A DNA stretch of 64,000 bases. Origin: Paenibacillus thiaminolyticus. Its GTDB lineage: Bacteria; Bacillota; Bacilli; Paenibacillales; Paenibacillaceae. Position 1 is the first letter of the stretch. Each line of letters opens with the position of its first letter. The DNA is taken from the NCBI RefSeq assembly GCF_007066085.1, contig NZ_CP041405.1:5341001-5405000 (forward strand), in the 5' to 3' direction. The position numbers were made by a program, and so were the translations under genes. Positions 42,102 through 50,545 of this stretch are shown piece after piece. The notes below the pieces were generated by a model, which was given only the letters and a program-made list of their open reading frames with translations, did not search any database and was not told the DNA's origin.

Positions 42102-43301
42102 ATGAAAAGGAAGCGATTCTTCCGCAGAACATGGAAGATTATCCGGGGGCTGGGCCGTTCACCGCGCCGACGCCAATCGCGCGGGGGACGAAGAAAGGGC
42201 TACCGGCGCATGCTGGCTAGCCGTATGATCAGGCGAAGCCGGCACCGGCAAAGCGGACATAAGCAGCTTCTGCATTGGAAACATCAGCTACCTGTGCCGC
42301 AGGTAAGCGGAGCGTGGCGCCATGCAGCGCGGGATGCGGGAAGGCGGCACGGGAACGAATATGCCGCATTAGGCGGGCAGGATACATGCAAGGACATTGT
42401 CCGCTTCATGCAAAGCCGGTTCACCGAGTTCCTCGCGCCATACCGGCTGGAACCCTTATCCTACTCGGAAGTCAGCGAGTTGGCGAAAGCATACAGAGCC
42501 GGATTTACGATAGGAAGGTACCAGAACGGGAGGGAAGCCGTACTAATTCCGACCCCTAGGCCGATCGATGCAATCGTGTGCGCCCAAAATGAAGAAGACA
42601 GCATCGCAGGAGTGTTGAAGGAACTCGGGCGCCTGCCGTTGTCGCGCACCATCGTCGTGGTGAACGGATCCTCAGACGGCAGCTTGCAGGCGGTGCTGGA
42701 AGCTTCGGAGGACGCCAGCATCGTTCACTATCCGGAAGCGCTTGGCCATGACGTTGGCCGCGCTATCGGGGCGAGTCTGTCTCAAGCGGAGATTCTGTTA
42801 TTCGCGGATGCCGATATCCCGGTTGCTGCGGAAGAGCTCGGCGCTTTTATATGGGCATGCGACAATGGCGTCGATGTGGCTCTTAACGACATCAGTCCGT
42901 TCCTGGGACCCTTCGTCAAGCGGGATGGAATTACGCACTGCAAAGAGTGGCTGAACCGTAGTCTGGGCCGCGCCGACTTGCATGCCAATTCGCTGACCGC
43001 TGTCCCTCATGCCATTACTCGCCGCGCGCTCGATACCGTAGGTGTGCAAAATTTAATCGTTCCTCCCAAATTCCAGACGCTTGCCTTGGTACGGGGCTTA
43101 CGCACGGAAGCGGTGCATGCGGTCGACGTTATCGGAAGGAATCGGATACGCCGCACGAATGTAGGCGCATTGAATCCGGTGGCCGAGCTTATCATCGGGG
43201 ATCATGTGGAGGCATTTCACTCCTTATGGGAGGAAAATGCGTCATTCTTCAGCGAGAAGCACCAACGCGATCAGATTGCCGAGAGGAGGAACCGGGGATG
43301 A
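42102..43301 (+). CDS. Glycosyltransferase family 2 with long Arg-rich N-terminus
   Basis: 399 residues. The first ~75 are extremely basic (RRTWKIIRGLGRSPRRRQSR, GGRRKGYRRMLASRMIRR). Then a linker with AKAYRAGFTIGRYQNG (~127-142), a Gly-aromatic motif shared with other proteins of the locus. GT-A catalytic part: IDAIVCAQNEEDSIAGVLKE (~153-172), VVNGSSDGSLQAVL, and DAD in LLFADADIPV (~229-238). Begins 4 bp after the preceding gene and is a paralogue of it. Strong ribosome site not obvious; probably translationally coupled. Confidence 0.86.
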   Translation: MKRKRFFRRTWKIIRGLGRSPRRRQSRGGRRKGYRRMLASRMIRRSRHRQSGHKQLLHWKHQLPVPQVSGAWRHAARDAGRRHGNEYAALGGQDTCKDIVRFMQSRFTEFLAPYRLEPLSYSEVSELAKAYRAGFTIGRYQNGREAVLIPTPRPIDAIVCAQNEEDSIAGVLKELGRLPLSRTIVVVNGSSDGSLQAVLEASEDASIVHYPEALGHDVGRAIGASLSQAEILLFADADIPVAAEELGAFIWACDNGVDVALNDISPFLGPFVKRDGITHCKEWLNRSLGRADLHANSLTAVPHAITRRALDTVGVQNLIVPPKFQTLALVRGLRTEAVHAVDVIGRNRIRRTNVGALNPVAELIIGDHVEAFHSLWEENASFFSEKHQRDQIAERRNRG

Positions 43302-43397
43302 ATTGAATCCTCCGCCCGGCAGGTGCGCATTATTCGTGTAAGCTCCGTACCGTTCACAGAGTTGGGCTTTCCCAACTTACTCTAAGGAGGGAATCGA

Positions 43398-44129
43398 ATG
43401 AAAGGAATTATTTTGGCGGGAGGTACAGGCACCCGTCTATATCCATTGACGAAGCTTATGAATAAGCATCTGCTCCCTGTTGGCAGGCATCCGATGGTCA
43501 GCTACGGCATTGAGCGTCTGCGTGCGGCGGGTATTACGGAAATTATTATGGTTATCGGAAAAATGTCCGCATCCTTGTTTACAGAGTATTACGGGAGCGG
43601 GCAGTCTTGTGGCGTTCAACTGACCTTTGCCATCCAGGAGGAAGCGGGGGGCATCGCCCAAGCACTCTCGCTGGCGAAGCCGTATATTGCTCCAGGAGAG
43701 AAATTCATCGTACTGCTCGGCGATAATTTGTTCCGCGACGATCTGGCTCCATATGCAGCGGCATTCGGCGATCAGAGGCCTGGCGAGGCACGCGTTCTGC
43801 TGCGGGAAGTGTCCGACCCGGAGCGATACGGAGTGCCGGTCTTCGACAGCGCCAATCCGAAGCGGATCGTCCGCATTGAAGAGAAGCCGGAGCATCCGCC
43901 ATCATCGTATTGCGTCACGGGCATTTATATGTATGATACCGATGTCTTTCAGCATATTGAGGCGGTTGCACCATCCGAGCGCGGGGAATTGGAGATTACG
44001 GATGTCAACAACCGGTACGCGGCCGCAGGCAAGCTGCACTATGATGTGCTTCGATCATGGTGGACAGATGCGGGCACGTTCGAGTCGCTGCATGAAGCGG
44101 CTCAAGAGTTGAAGGAGGTCGAGTTATGA
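43398..44129 (+). CDS. rfbA: Glucose-1-phosphate thymidylyltransferase (RfbA/SpsI type)
   Basis: 243 residues. Makes dTDP-glucose from dTTP and glucose-1-phosphate. Nucleotidyltransferase signature GIILAGGTGTRLYPLTKLMNKHLLPV (in part GGTGTRLYPLT, ~8-18; K22 and K25 region), GDNLF (~108-112, metal Asp), EEKPEHPPSSYCVTGIYMYD (~160-179 in part), and ARGELEITD variant SERGELEITD. The short form without the C-terminal extension matches B. subtilis SpsI of the spore coat polysaccharide operon rather than the ~290-residue RmlA. ATG after AAGGAGGGAATCG. Overlaps rfbB by 4 bp. Confidence 0.92.
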   Translation: MKGIILAGGTGTRLYPLTKLMNKHLLPVGRHPMVSYGIERLRAAGITEIIMVIGKMSASLFTEYYGSGQSCGVQLTFAIQEEAGGIAQALSLAKPYIAPGEKFIVLLGDNLFRDDLAPYAAAFGDQRPGEARVLLREVSDPERYGVPVFDSANPKRIVRIEEKPEHPPSSYCVTGIYMYDTDVFQHIEAVAPSERGELEITDVNNRYAAAGKLHYDVLRSWWTDAGTFESLHEAAQELKEVEL

Positions 44130-45118
44130 ACCGGCTTCTCGTAACCGGAGGCATGGGGTTCATCGGCAGTAATTTCATTCTCTACATGCTGGCCCGTCGC
44201 CCGGAAGTGCACATTACGAATCTGGATGTGCTCACTTATGCAGGCAATCCGGATAATTTGCAGCATATTGCTGATAGCGAAGCCTATAGATTCGTACGGG
44301 CCGATATTACGGATGCGGCGGCTGTGGAACAGGTTATGGCGGAGGGCGCATTCGATGCGATCGTGCACTTTGCCGCCGAATCCCATGTTGATCGCAGCAT
44401 TGCCGATCCGGAGTCATTCATCCGCACGAATGTGCTCGGCACGTTCCGATTGCTGGAATCGGCACGCCGCCACAGCATTCCCCGCTTTATTCACGTGTCG
44501 ACCGACGAAGTGTACGGATCGCTAGGAGCGACCGGATTTTTTACCGAAGAATCCCCGCTCATGCCGAACAGCCCCTATTCCGCCAGCAAGGCCGGATCGG
44601 ATATGCTGGCACGCTCCTATGCCCGCACGTACGGCATGCCAGTCATTATTACCCGCTGCTCGAACAATTACGGTCCGCGCCAATTTCCGGAGAAGCTTAT
44701 CCCTACCATTATTACGCAAGCGATCCGGGATCAGCCGATTCCCGTGTATGGGGACGGCTCCCATGTGCGTGACTGGCTCTTCGTCAACGATCATTGCGCA
44801 GCCATTGACGCAGCGCTGCGGCATGGGCAGCCGGGCGAGGTCTATAATATCGGCGGCCACCAGGAGCGCACGAATCTGGAGGTTGTCCGAATGGTGCTGA
44901 ACGAGCTGGGGAAGCCAGAGTCGCTGATTGCCTTCGTCTCCGATCGCCCAGGTCATGATCGGCGTTATGCGATTGATCCTGCCAAGACCGAATGCGAGCT
45001 CGGCTGGACTCCGAGCGTAAGCTTGGCCGAAGGGATGAAGCAGACAATATCTTGGTATGTGAACAACCGCCCGTGGTGGGAACGTGTCCTGTCCGGAGCG
45101 TATTTGGAAGGAAGATAG
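44126..45118 (+). CDS. rfbB: dTDP-glucose 4,6-dehydratase (RfbB/SpsJ type)
   Basis: 330 residues. Converts dTDP-glucose to dTDP-4-keto-6-deoxyglucose. NAD-binding GGMGFIGSNF (~7-16, GxxGxxG), HFAAESHVDRS (~82-92), STDEVYG (~125-131), catalytic YSASKAGSD (Tyr-x3-Lys, ~151-159) and RCSNNYGPRQFPEKLIP. Start codon overlaps the rfbA stop (ATGA), so coupled translation. No rfbC or rfbD is in the window, so the route to rhamnose or another deoxysugar must be completed elsewhere. Confidence 0.93.
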   Translation: MNRLLVTGGMGFIGSNFILYMLARRPEVHITNLDVLTYAGNPDNLQHIADSEAYRFVRADITDAAAVEQVMAEGAFDAIVHFAAESHVDRSIADPESFIRTNVLGTFRLLESARRHSIPRFIHVSTDEVYGSLGATGFFTEESPLMPNSPYSASKAGSDMLARSYARTYGMPVIITRCSNNYGPRQFPEKLIPTIITQAIRDQPIPVYGDGSHVRDWLFVNDHCAAIDAALRHGQPGEVYNIGGHQERTNLEVVRMVLNELGKPESLIAFVSDRPGHDRRYAIDPAKTECELGWTPSVSLAEGMKQTISWYVNNRPWWERVLSGAYLEGR

Positions 45119-45267
45119 TGTTTGATTTGGCTGTTGTCGCTGCAGGCATTCCTGCCGTCATTCTGGTTCAGCGCCTTGCCGAACAGTTCTGCAAGGCCGC
45201 CATTGATTTTGGACATTTGGCGAATCTCATAGTAGAAGGCAATATTCAAATTTCTTACTTCAAATGA
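45118..45267 (+). CDS. Possible 49-residue small protein after rfbB
   Basis: GTG start (45118) overlapping the last base of the rfbB stop, with GGAAGGA spaced 5 nt before it, reading MFDLAVVAAGIPAVILVQRL and ending ISYFK. A hydrophobic first ~20 residues could form a membrane segment. It fills the gap before the next glycosyltransferase. No homology that I recognise; the coding call rests on the ribosome site, coupling and composition. Confidence 0.4.
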   Translation: MFDLAVVAAGIPAVILVQRLAEQFCKAAIDFGHLANLIVEGNIQISYFK

Positions 45268-45282
45268 AGGAGGTGCGCCGAG

Positions 45283-46659
45283 ATGCCACCAGTGCGTTCC
45301 CGCCGTGACATTCGCCGTGTACACGCAGGCAAGCGGCGCGTCCCCGCATCTTCCATGCGGGCTGCATCCGGACGGAGCAGACAACAACGATACGATCGAG
45401 GATATGCCCGCGGCTATGCGGAAGGGTTACGTGTCGGGCAGGCCCAATACGGAGTTCCCTTCGACGGCACGAGCATCATCATCCCGACGTATAACAAGGC
45501 CGACCTGTTAGAGCAGTGTATTGCCAGCATCGAGGACCATACATCGATCCCCCATGAAATCATCGTCGTCGACAACGCCTCGACAGATGGCACCGCTGCC
45601 TATCTTCACCGGAATACCGGGAAGCTTCGCTTCCATATCCATGAGCATAACCGCGGCTTCGCTGGAGCGGTTAATACGGGGCTGATGATGGCGAAGGGAC
45701 AGACGATCTGTATTCTGAACAACGATATTCTCGTAACTCCGAACTGGCTCAACAATCTTCTTGACTGCCTCCAGAGCGATGACAAAATCGGAATGGTCGG
45801 GCCGGTGACGAATTTCATCAGTGGAGAACAACTGATTGAAGTTCCTTATCAAAGCATTGAGGATATGTATTCGTTCGCAGCGACACATAATGTGCCGAAT
45901 GCGGGAAAATGGCAAGGAACGGATCGGATCGTCGGGTTTTGCCTCATATTCCGCCGGGAACTGTTCGAGGCGACCGGCTATCTCGACGAAGGCTTCGAGA
46001 TCGGCAATTTCGAAGATGAAGATTATGTGCTTCGTGTTCGCCTGAACGGACGCAAGCTCGTGATTGCGCGGGATACGTTCATCCATCATTACGGCAGCGT
46101 AACGATTAGGGAGCTCGGGGACCAGATTGAGAGTATCAATGACAAAAACGCGGCATTTTTCCGTGACAAATGGGGAAATTCATTCAACTTGGTGCAGCGC
46201 GCGAGGGAAGCGAACGGTGGTTCGGGACTTACCCGATGCCATGATTTCTACCCGACGCATGTTGCGGTCACCGGATTGACCGATACGGTCTATTGGGTTG
46301 AGCACGGCACGAAATATCCGCTTGCCGGCCATATCGGTGTCCCGATCGTAACCGTCTCGCAAATCGATCTGCGGGGCTGGCCGACAGGACCGGTCATGGA
46401 TGCAGGGGTTGCCCGTGACAAATGGCAGCGCCAATCCGAACCGAATGGGGATATCGCAGATGGGGCCGTCTTCACGACCGATGCGGGAAAATGGTACCAG
46501 CGTCAAGGAGAGAAGTACCGCGAAATTATTAGCGAGCATGCCCTCCGCAGATGGCAGTTGGAGAACCGGGTGCAGCCGCGAACGGATAAAGAGAGAGACG
46601 AATTGAAAGAGGGGCCTCCGATCATTCCAGCGCCGGTTATTACCTCCTTTCACTTGTAA
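45283..46659 (+). CDS. Glycosyltransferase family 2 with Arg-rich / GYxxG N-terminus
   Basis: 458 residues, ATG after AAGGAGGTG. Residues 1-40 are basic (RSRRDIRRVHAGKRRVP), followed by YDRGYARGYAEGLRVG (~42-57), a Gly-aromatic four-residue-period motif. GT-A core: TSIIIPTYNKADLLEQCIAS (~65-84), DNASTDGTAAYL (~95-106), ICILNNDILVTPNWL (~145-159, NND metal site), and a GFEIGNFEDEDYVLRVRL stretch (~240-257). The C-terminal ~130 residues carry two short YWVEHGTKYPLAGH / GAVFTTDAGKWYQRQGEKY like segments of unknown role. Likely acts on the same acceptor as its neighbours. Confidence 0.87.
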   Translation: MPPVRSRRDIRRVHAGKRRVPASSMRAASGRSRQQRYDRGYARGYAEGLRVGQAQYGVPFDGTSIIIPTYNKADLLEQCIASIEDHTSIPHEIIVVDNASTDGTAAYLHRNTGKLRFHIHEHNRGFAGAVNTGLMMAKGQTICILNNDILVTPNWLNNLLDCLQSDDKIGMVGPVTNFISGEQLIEVPYQSIEDMYSFAATHNVPNAGKWQGTDRIVGFCLIFRRELFEATGYLDEGFEIGNFEDEDYVLRVRLNGRKLVIARDTFIHHYGSVTIRELGDQIESINDKNAAFFRDKWGNSFNLVQRAREANGGSGLTRCHDFYPTHVAVTGLTDTVYWVEHGTKYPLAGHIGVPIVTVSQIDLRGWPTGPVMDAGVARDKWQRQSEPNGDIADGAVFTTDAGKWYQRQGEKYREIISEHALRRWQLENRVQPRTDKERDELKEGPPIIPAPVITSFHL

Positions 46660-46784
46660 GCTTTGACTGCCGATGAGGCTGGGCTTCAGGAAAGGCGGCG
46701 GTTGTGGGCAGTTTTGGGCGGATGGCCCGTACACACTTGCCTGTGGCCCGCATATGTTAAGACAAGGAAGTGGAGCTATCACCT

Positions 46785-47018
46785 GTGCGCGATCCGAGGG
46801 AGCACTCCTATCATCTTATACTGGATGCGATAGCCAAGATGCAGTGGAATGCCGCCATGATTTTGGAAGCCAAAGCGATGGAAGCAGAAAAAACGCGAAA
46901 TTGGATGCTCAATCATTTGACGGAGATCGCTTTACCGAGCATGCGGAAGGCTCCGTCAAAGGAATTAAAGAGGATATCCGGCTGCTGTCGAACTACTAGC
47001 TGGAGCTATGCGGCATGA
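46785..47018 (+). CDS. Possible small helical protein
   Basis: 77 residues from GTG 46785, with GGAAGTGG 9 nt upstream. The first 45 residues form a convincing amphipathic helix (YHLILDAIAKMQWNAAMILE then AKAMEAEKTRNWMLNHL). The other frame of the same stretch is also open to 46999, so a frame error or a shadow cannot be excluded. Not recognised. Confidence 0.4.
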   Translation: MRDPREHSYHLILDAIAKMQWNAAMILEAKAMEAEKTRNWMLNHLTEIALPSMRKAPSKELKRISGCCRTTSWSYAA

Positions 47019-47132
47019 TCACCGGCTGGCATTCCCGTCACAAGACAACCGGGACTCCTGAACGCCCTGGTTCAATCCAGCCTATTTCGACAGAGCCGTA
47101 CTTGACCCGAGGAGTACAGGAGGGAGAATCTA

Positions 47133-47402
47133 TTGGAAAAGCGTTCACACACACGAAGACTGGGGCGCAACACCGTACGCAGCGGCCCCGTTCGCGCGCC
47201 CAAAGGAGCTCGCCGGCGTCTATCCGGCCGCTCCCACAACCTGCGGAGAAAGGGGCTGCGAATCGTCCGCCGGGGGAGGAGAGGTTCTTCTCAATCCCAT
47301 AAGAAGGGCTATGACGGATCTTATCAAGCAGGGTACAATGCCGGCTTTGCCAAAGGCTTCGAGGACGGCCACCAGTTGAAATATTCCGAACATACCGGAT
47401 AG
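47133..47402 (+). CDS. Small Arg-rich protein with GYxxG motif (no enzyme domain)
   Basis: 89 residues from TTG after AGGAGGGAGAA. Residues 1-52 hold about 20 Arg/Lys (RRRLSGRSHNLRRKGLRIVRR). Residues ~58-82 read KKGYDGSYQAGYNAGFAKG then FEDGHQLKY, a Gly-aromatic pattern with a step of four. The same two modules, basic stretch then Gly-aromatic motif, form the N-terminus of the GT2 at 45283 and of the CgeB-like protein at 47619. Here they stand alone. Function unknown; plausible roles are structural or as a docking partner on the same surface. Confidence 0.65.
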   Translation: MEKRSHTRRLGRNTVRSGPVRAPKGARRRLSGRSHNLRRKGLRIVRRGRRGSSQSHKKGYDGSYQAGYNAGFAKGFEDGHQLKYSEHTG

Positions 47403-47618
47403 GCCTATGAACAGTCAGATGCTTGCCGCAATCGGCGGCCGCTGGCTGTTTTTATTTGTTCGGAAGCCCTTTTTGACCATGGATGGATAACCGTCCATGA
47501 TGCACCTGACGGAGCGGCATATGATGAATAGATGTTAGACTACCGATGCAGCATTTGCGAGGCGGCATCTGCCGCAGCATGTCAATTAGAAATGATGAAT
47601 GTAAAAAGGAGCGATCGC

Positions 47619-48758
47619 ATGCGTACATTACGCTCACGCAGGCAGCAAGCCCGAATTCATATGAATCAGCAATTACGATACAACGCCCGTCATCAAGGAC
47701 GCGTCGCAGGGTTCAATGATGGATTCCAGGAAGGCTATGTGCGCGGACGGGCGGATGTCATTATGAAGACGCCGAGGGAGCCTATACCGATGCGGCCGCT
47801 CCATGTCTGCTATGTGACAACCGGCAAAGGGTATCCTTATGCCCCGCTGGATGAAGGCATGCGCAACACATGGAAGGAACTGGTCAGCCAAGTGTCGGTA
47901 TGCGGGCCGGGGGAAGGCGTTGCCGCCGTGGCGGACCAACAGCGGCCCGATTTGGTTTTTGCCCTAGACGGAATGGATCTTCCGGTGGAGCAAGTCGATG
48001 CCGTCAGGGCGCTTGGGATCCGAACCGCCCTATGGATTACGGATGATCCCTATTACACCGATATGATGAGCTCCATAGTGACGCATTATGACTATGTTTT
48101 CACTCTCGAAGCGAACAGCGTCGAGTATTACCGTTCGCTTGGGGCGAACGTGCACTTTTTGCCGTTTGGCGTCTATCATGGCCATTTCCGGCCTCTTCGC
48201 AGCCCCGCTAAGGTGCGAAGGGGAATCAGCTTCATCGGATCCGCCTATTGGAACCGGATCCGGATGATAGAGCCGATTCTGCCCGAACTGATGAAGCGAG
48301 GCTTGGTCCTGACCGGCTTATGGTGGGAACGGCTCTCTCAATATCCTCAATACGCCCATCAGATCGAATTGAACCGCTGGATGGACCCGTACGAGACGTC
48401 GGAGGTGTACAACGGGAGCAAGATTGTCATTAATTTGCACCGCGGTTACGACGACGAGTCGAGCAACCAGAACCGGATCAATATTCCGACCCATTCCCCG
48501 AACCCGCGAACTTTCGAAATCTGTGCCTGCGGAACGCTGCAGCTGACGGACGTGCGATCGGATATCTCCCAATTCTATACCCCCGGCGCGGAAATAGAGA
48601 CCTATTCTTCCCCGGAAGAGATGCTGGCGAAGATTGACTACTATTTAAGCCATGAACAAGAACGGCGGGAGATCGCGCTCCGCGCTTTGGCCCGGACGAT
48701 GCGCGAACATACGTATGCGCATCGCTTGAACCAGGTGCTGGCTACCATATTCGGGTAG
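47619..48758 (+). CDS. CgeB-like glycosyltransferase with Arg/GFxxG N-terminus
   Basis: 379 residues from ATG 47619 (AAAAAGGAGCG upstream). N-terminal ~45 residues: RTLRSRRQQARIHMNQQLRY then RVAGFNDGFQEGYVRGRAD, the basic plus Gly-aromatic module. The rest matches the CgeB / DUF3880-type GT-B family: YVTTGKGYPYAPLDEGM (~63-79), ALWITDDPYYTD (~133-144), FIGSAYWNRIRMIEPILPEL (~201-220), and IPTHSPNPRTFEICACGTLQLTD (quoted in part: NPRTFEICACGTLQL, ~290-304). In B. subtilis, CgeB is a spore-maturation protein that glycosylates the spore crust, which is the main reason to read this cluster as spore-surface. Confidence 0.83.
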   Translation: MRTLRSRRQQARIHMNQQLRYNARHQGRVAGFNDGFQEGYVRGRADVIMKTPREPIPMRPLHVCYVTTGKGYPYAPLDEGMRNTWKELVSQVSVCGPGEGVAAVADQQRPDLVFALDGMDLPVEQVDAVRALGIRTALWITDDPYYTDMMSSIVTHYDYVFTLEANSVEYYRSLGANVHFLPFGVYHGHFRPLRSPAKVRRGISFIGSAYWNRIRMIEPILPELMKRGLVLTGLWWERLSQYPQYAHQIELNRWMDPYETSEVYNGSKIVINLHRGYDDESSNQNRINIPTHSPNPRTFEICACGTLQLTDVRSDISQFYTPGAEIETYSSPEEMLAKIDYYLSHEQERREIALRALARTMREHTYAHRLNQVLATIFG

Positions 48759-48853
48759 AACGGCACGATGGCAGGACGGCGGGCATCCTATGCCAATCCA
48801 TTGCTTCTGGAGGTGAAGGCTTCCGTATCTCTTACGAGGAACGGGCCACGAAA

Positions 48854-50395
48854 ATGAAACCGACTATGATGTTATTTTCGCATATGTGCAACCAAAATTT
48901 TACTACCGGGGCGGAGAAACATCTTCTTTTTCTCGCTCACGAGTTAAGGACCTGGTATGAATGCATTATCATCGTGCCGCAGGAAGGTCGATTATCGGGT
49001 CTGGCTCGGGAAGCCGGCATTCAAAGCGAGATTATGCCCTGCCCGCTGATGTACTCTCTCATCCGGCCGGACGCCAATCTCCTGGAGGAGTGGGAGCGTT
49101 GGAAGGGGACTCCCGAATTCGAGGCCATCGTCGACCTGCTGAAGTATATGCAGCCCGACATCGTCTTGACGAATACGGCGATCCACCAGCTTCCGGCCGC
49201 CGCAGCCGAATCGCTGGGAATTCCAGCCCTGTGGGTCATCAATGAGACCATCGCCGCTACTCCGCACACCTCTCTCGCCGCGGAGCTTATCAGCTCGCAT
49301 GCCGATGGCATTATCGGCACATCGGAGACGACGCTTCAACCGATCCGCCCTGCGGCGGGGGGCACCCCTCTCTATCTGCTGCCTCCATCTTGGCACCCGA
49401 ACGCGCTTCAGCCCCGCTCTTGGCCCCGCTTCCGCCGCAGCAAGAGAAAAGAATTGGGGATAGCGGCGGGACATGTGCTGATCGGATATATAGCGGCTGC
49501 CCTCTATCCCGAAAAAGGGCTGGACCATTTTATCCGAATGGCGCTTCGAGTGGCGGTTCAGAGGCCGTTCGCCCGCTTCGTCATCCTCGGAGAGCCGACG
49601 GATCACGGTTACTACGATGCCTGTCTCGAGATAATTGCGAATTCTCCTTACGCCGATCGGTTCTGGTTCATTCGCTTCGAGGCGTCGGTGCAGCATGTGT
49701 ATCCTGCGATGGATATTGTCGTGGTGCCCAGCTTGCTGCCGGAGGGCTTCGGGTTAACGGCGCTGGAAGGAATGATATTCGGCAAGGCGGTCATTGCTTA
49801 CGCGTCAGGCGGATTAGCGGAAATATTAGCGGCGACGGGGAACTCCATGTACTCGATAGAGACCGGGAACGAGGCACAACTGACACAGGCCGTTGTTGAT
49901 GCAACCCGCAGCCCTTCTGTATGGAAAAGGGCGGGCATTCGCAACGGGAAGAACGCCATTCGGGTATTTGGCCATGCCGTGTTCCGTGATCGGCTGAAGA
50001 AGCTGCTTATTAGTCAGGTCCTTCACCATCGGCACAAATACCAAGTCATCCAAGGGGATGCTCCCGATGTGTTCGTCGCCGAATCGGATAGCGGCACTTA
50101 CCGCTGCGTTACTCCCGGCATGCCGGAATATGCATCACTGCTGCCCCAGGCACGCCGGATTCCCGCCGACATCCTGTACGGCGTTATATCTCCCGCAGGT
50201 TCACCGGACGACCAACTGCGGCTGCCCTTGTTCCGCCACCCGCAACTGCACGGCGGGCGGAGAGTGAGGCGGGGCGGGCGATTTCACCGCCGCAGGCGCC
50301 ATTGGCCGCGGGCGTTGCGAGCCCGCAGGCGGAAGGGGAAGGGGGTCCATCGCTCCCGGATGCACCGAGGCAAGCGTCTTCGAAAAAAGCGATAA
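48854..50395 (+). CDS. Glycosyltransferase family 4 with Arg-rich C-terminus
   Basis: 513 residues. Acceptor half starts PTMMLFSHMCNQNFTTGAEK; donor half has VLIGYIAAALYPEKGLDHFI (~208-227) and LLPEGFGLTALEGMIFGKAV (~295-314, the E-x7-E motif). After ~450 comes a basic tail with very high Arg content (GGRRVRRGGRFHRRRRHW and onward to RLRKKR), the mirror image of the N-terminal tails on the GT2 enzymes. About 100 residues longer than ordinary GT4 proteins because of the tail and a ~60-residue spacer. Last gene of the glycosylation cluster. Confidence 0.85.
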   Translation: MKPTMMLFSHMCNQNFTTGAEKHLLFLAHELRTWYECIIIVPQEGRLSGLAREAGIQSEIMPCPLMYSLIRPDANLLEEWERWKGTPEFEAIVDLLKYMQPDIVLTNTAIHQLPAAAAESLGIPALWVINETIAATPHTSLAAELISSHADGIIGTSETTLQPIRPAAGGTPLYLLPPSWHPNALQPRSWPRFRRSKRKELGIAAGHVLIGYIAAALYPEKGLDHFIRMALRVAVQRPFARFVILGEPTDHGYYDACLEIIANSPYADRFWFIRFEASVQHVYPAMDIVVVPSLLPEGFGLTALEGMIFGKAVIAYASGGLAEILAATGNSMYSIETGNEAQLTQAVVDATRSPSVWKRAGIRNGKNAIRVFGHAVFRDRLKKLLISQVLHHRHKYQVIQGDAPDVFVAESDSGTYRCVTPGMPEYASLLPQARRIPADILYGVISPAGSPDDQLRLPLFRHPQLHGGRRVRRGGRFHRRRRHWPRALRARRRKGKGVHRSRMHRGKRLRKKR

Positions 50396-50545
50396 CCGTT
50401 CACAAAATAGACATATTTTTTTAAGTTTCGTTTCATTTCCGTTTAATCTTGCTTTAGGTATTGCGGCTTATGATCGGGAGATAGACTGCGGCGCGCCGCC
50501 GGCAGGCGGTGCGACCGTTATCGCAAATGAAACGGGAGGTCTACG

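Noticed and set aside
46673..46999. A 108-codon frame after the third GT2 gene
   Set aside because: It overlaps the more protein-like 77-residue helical frame and its first half is rich in Gly/Cys without pattern. Only its end looks plausible, so it may reflect a frame change, which I cannot resolve.
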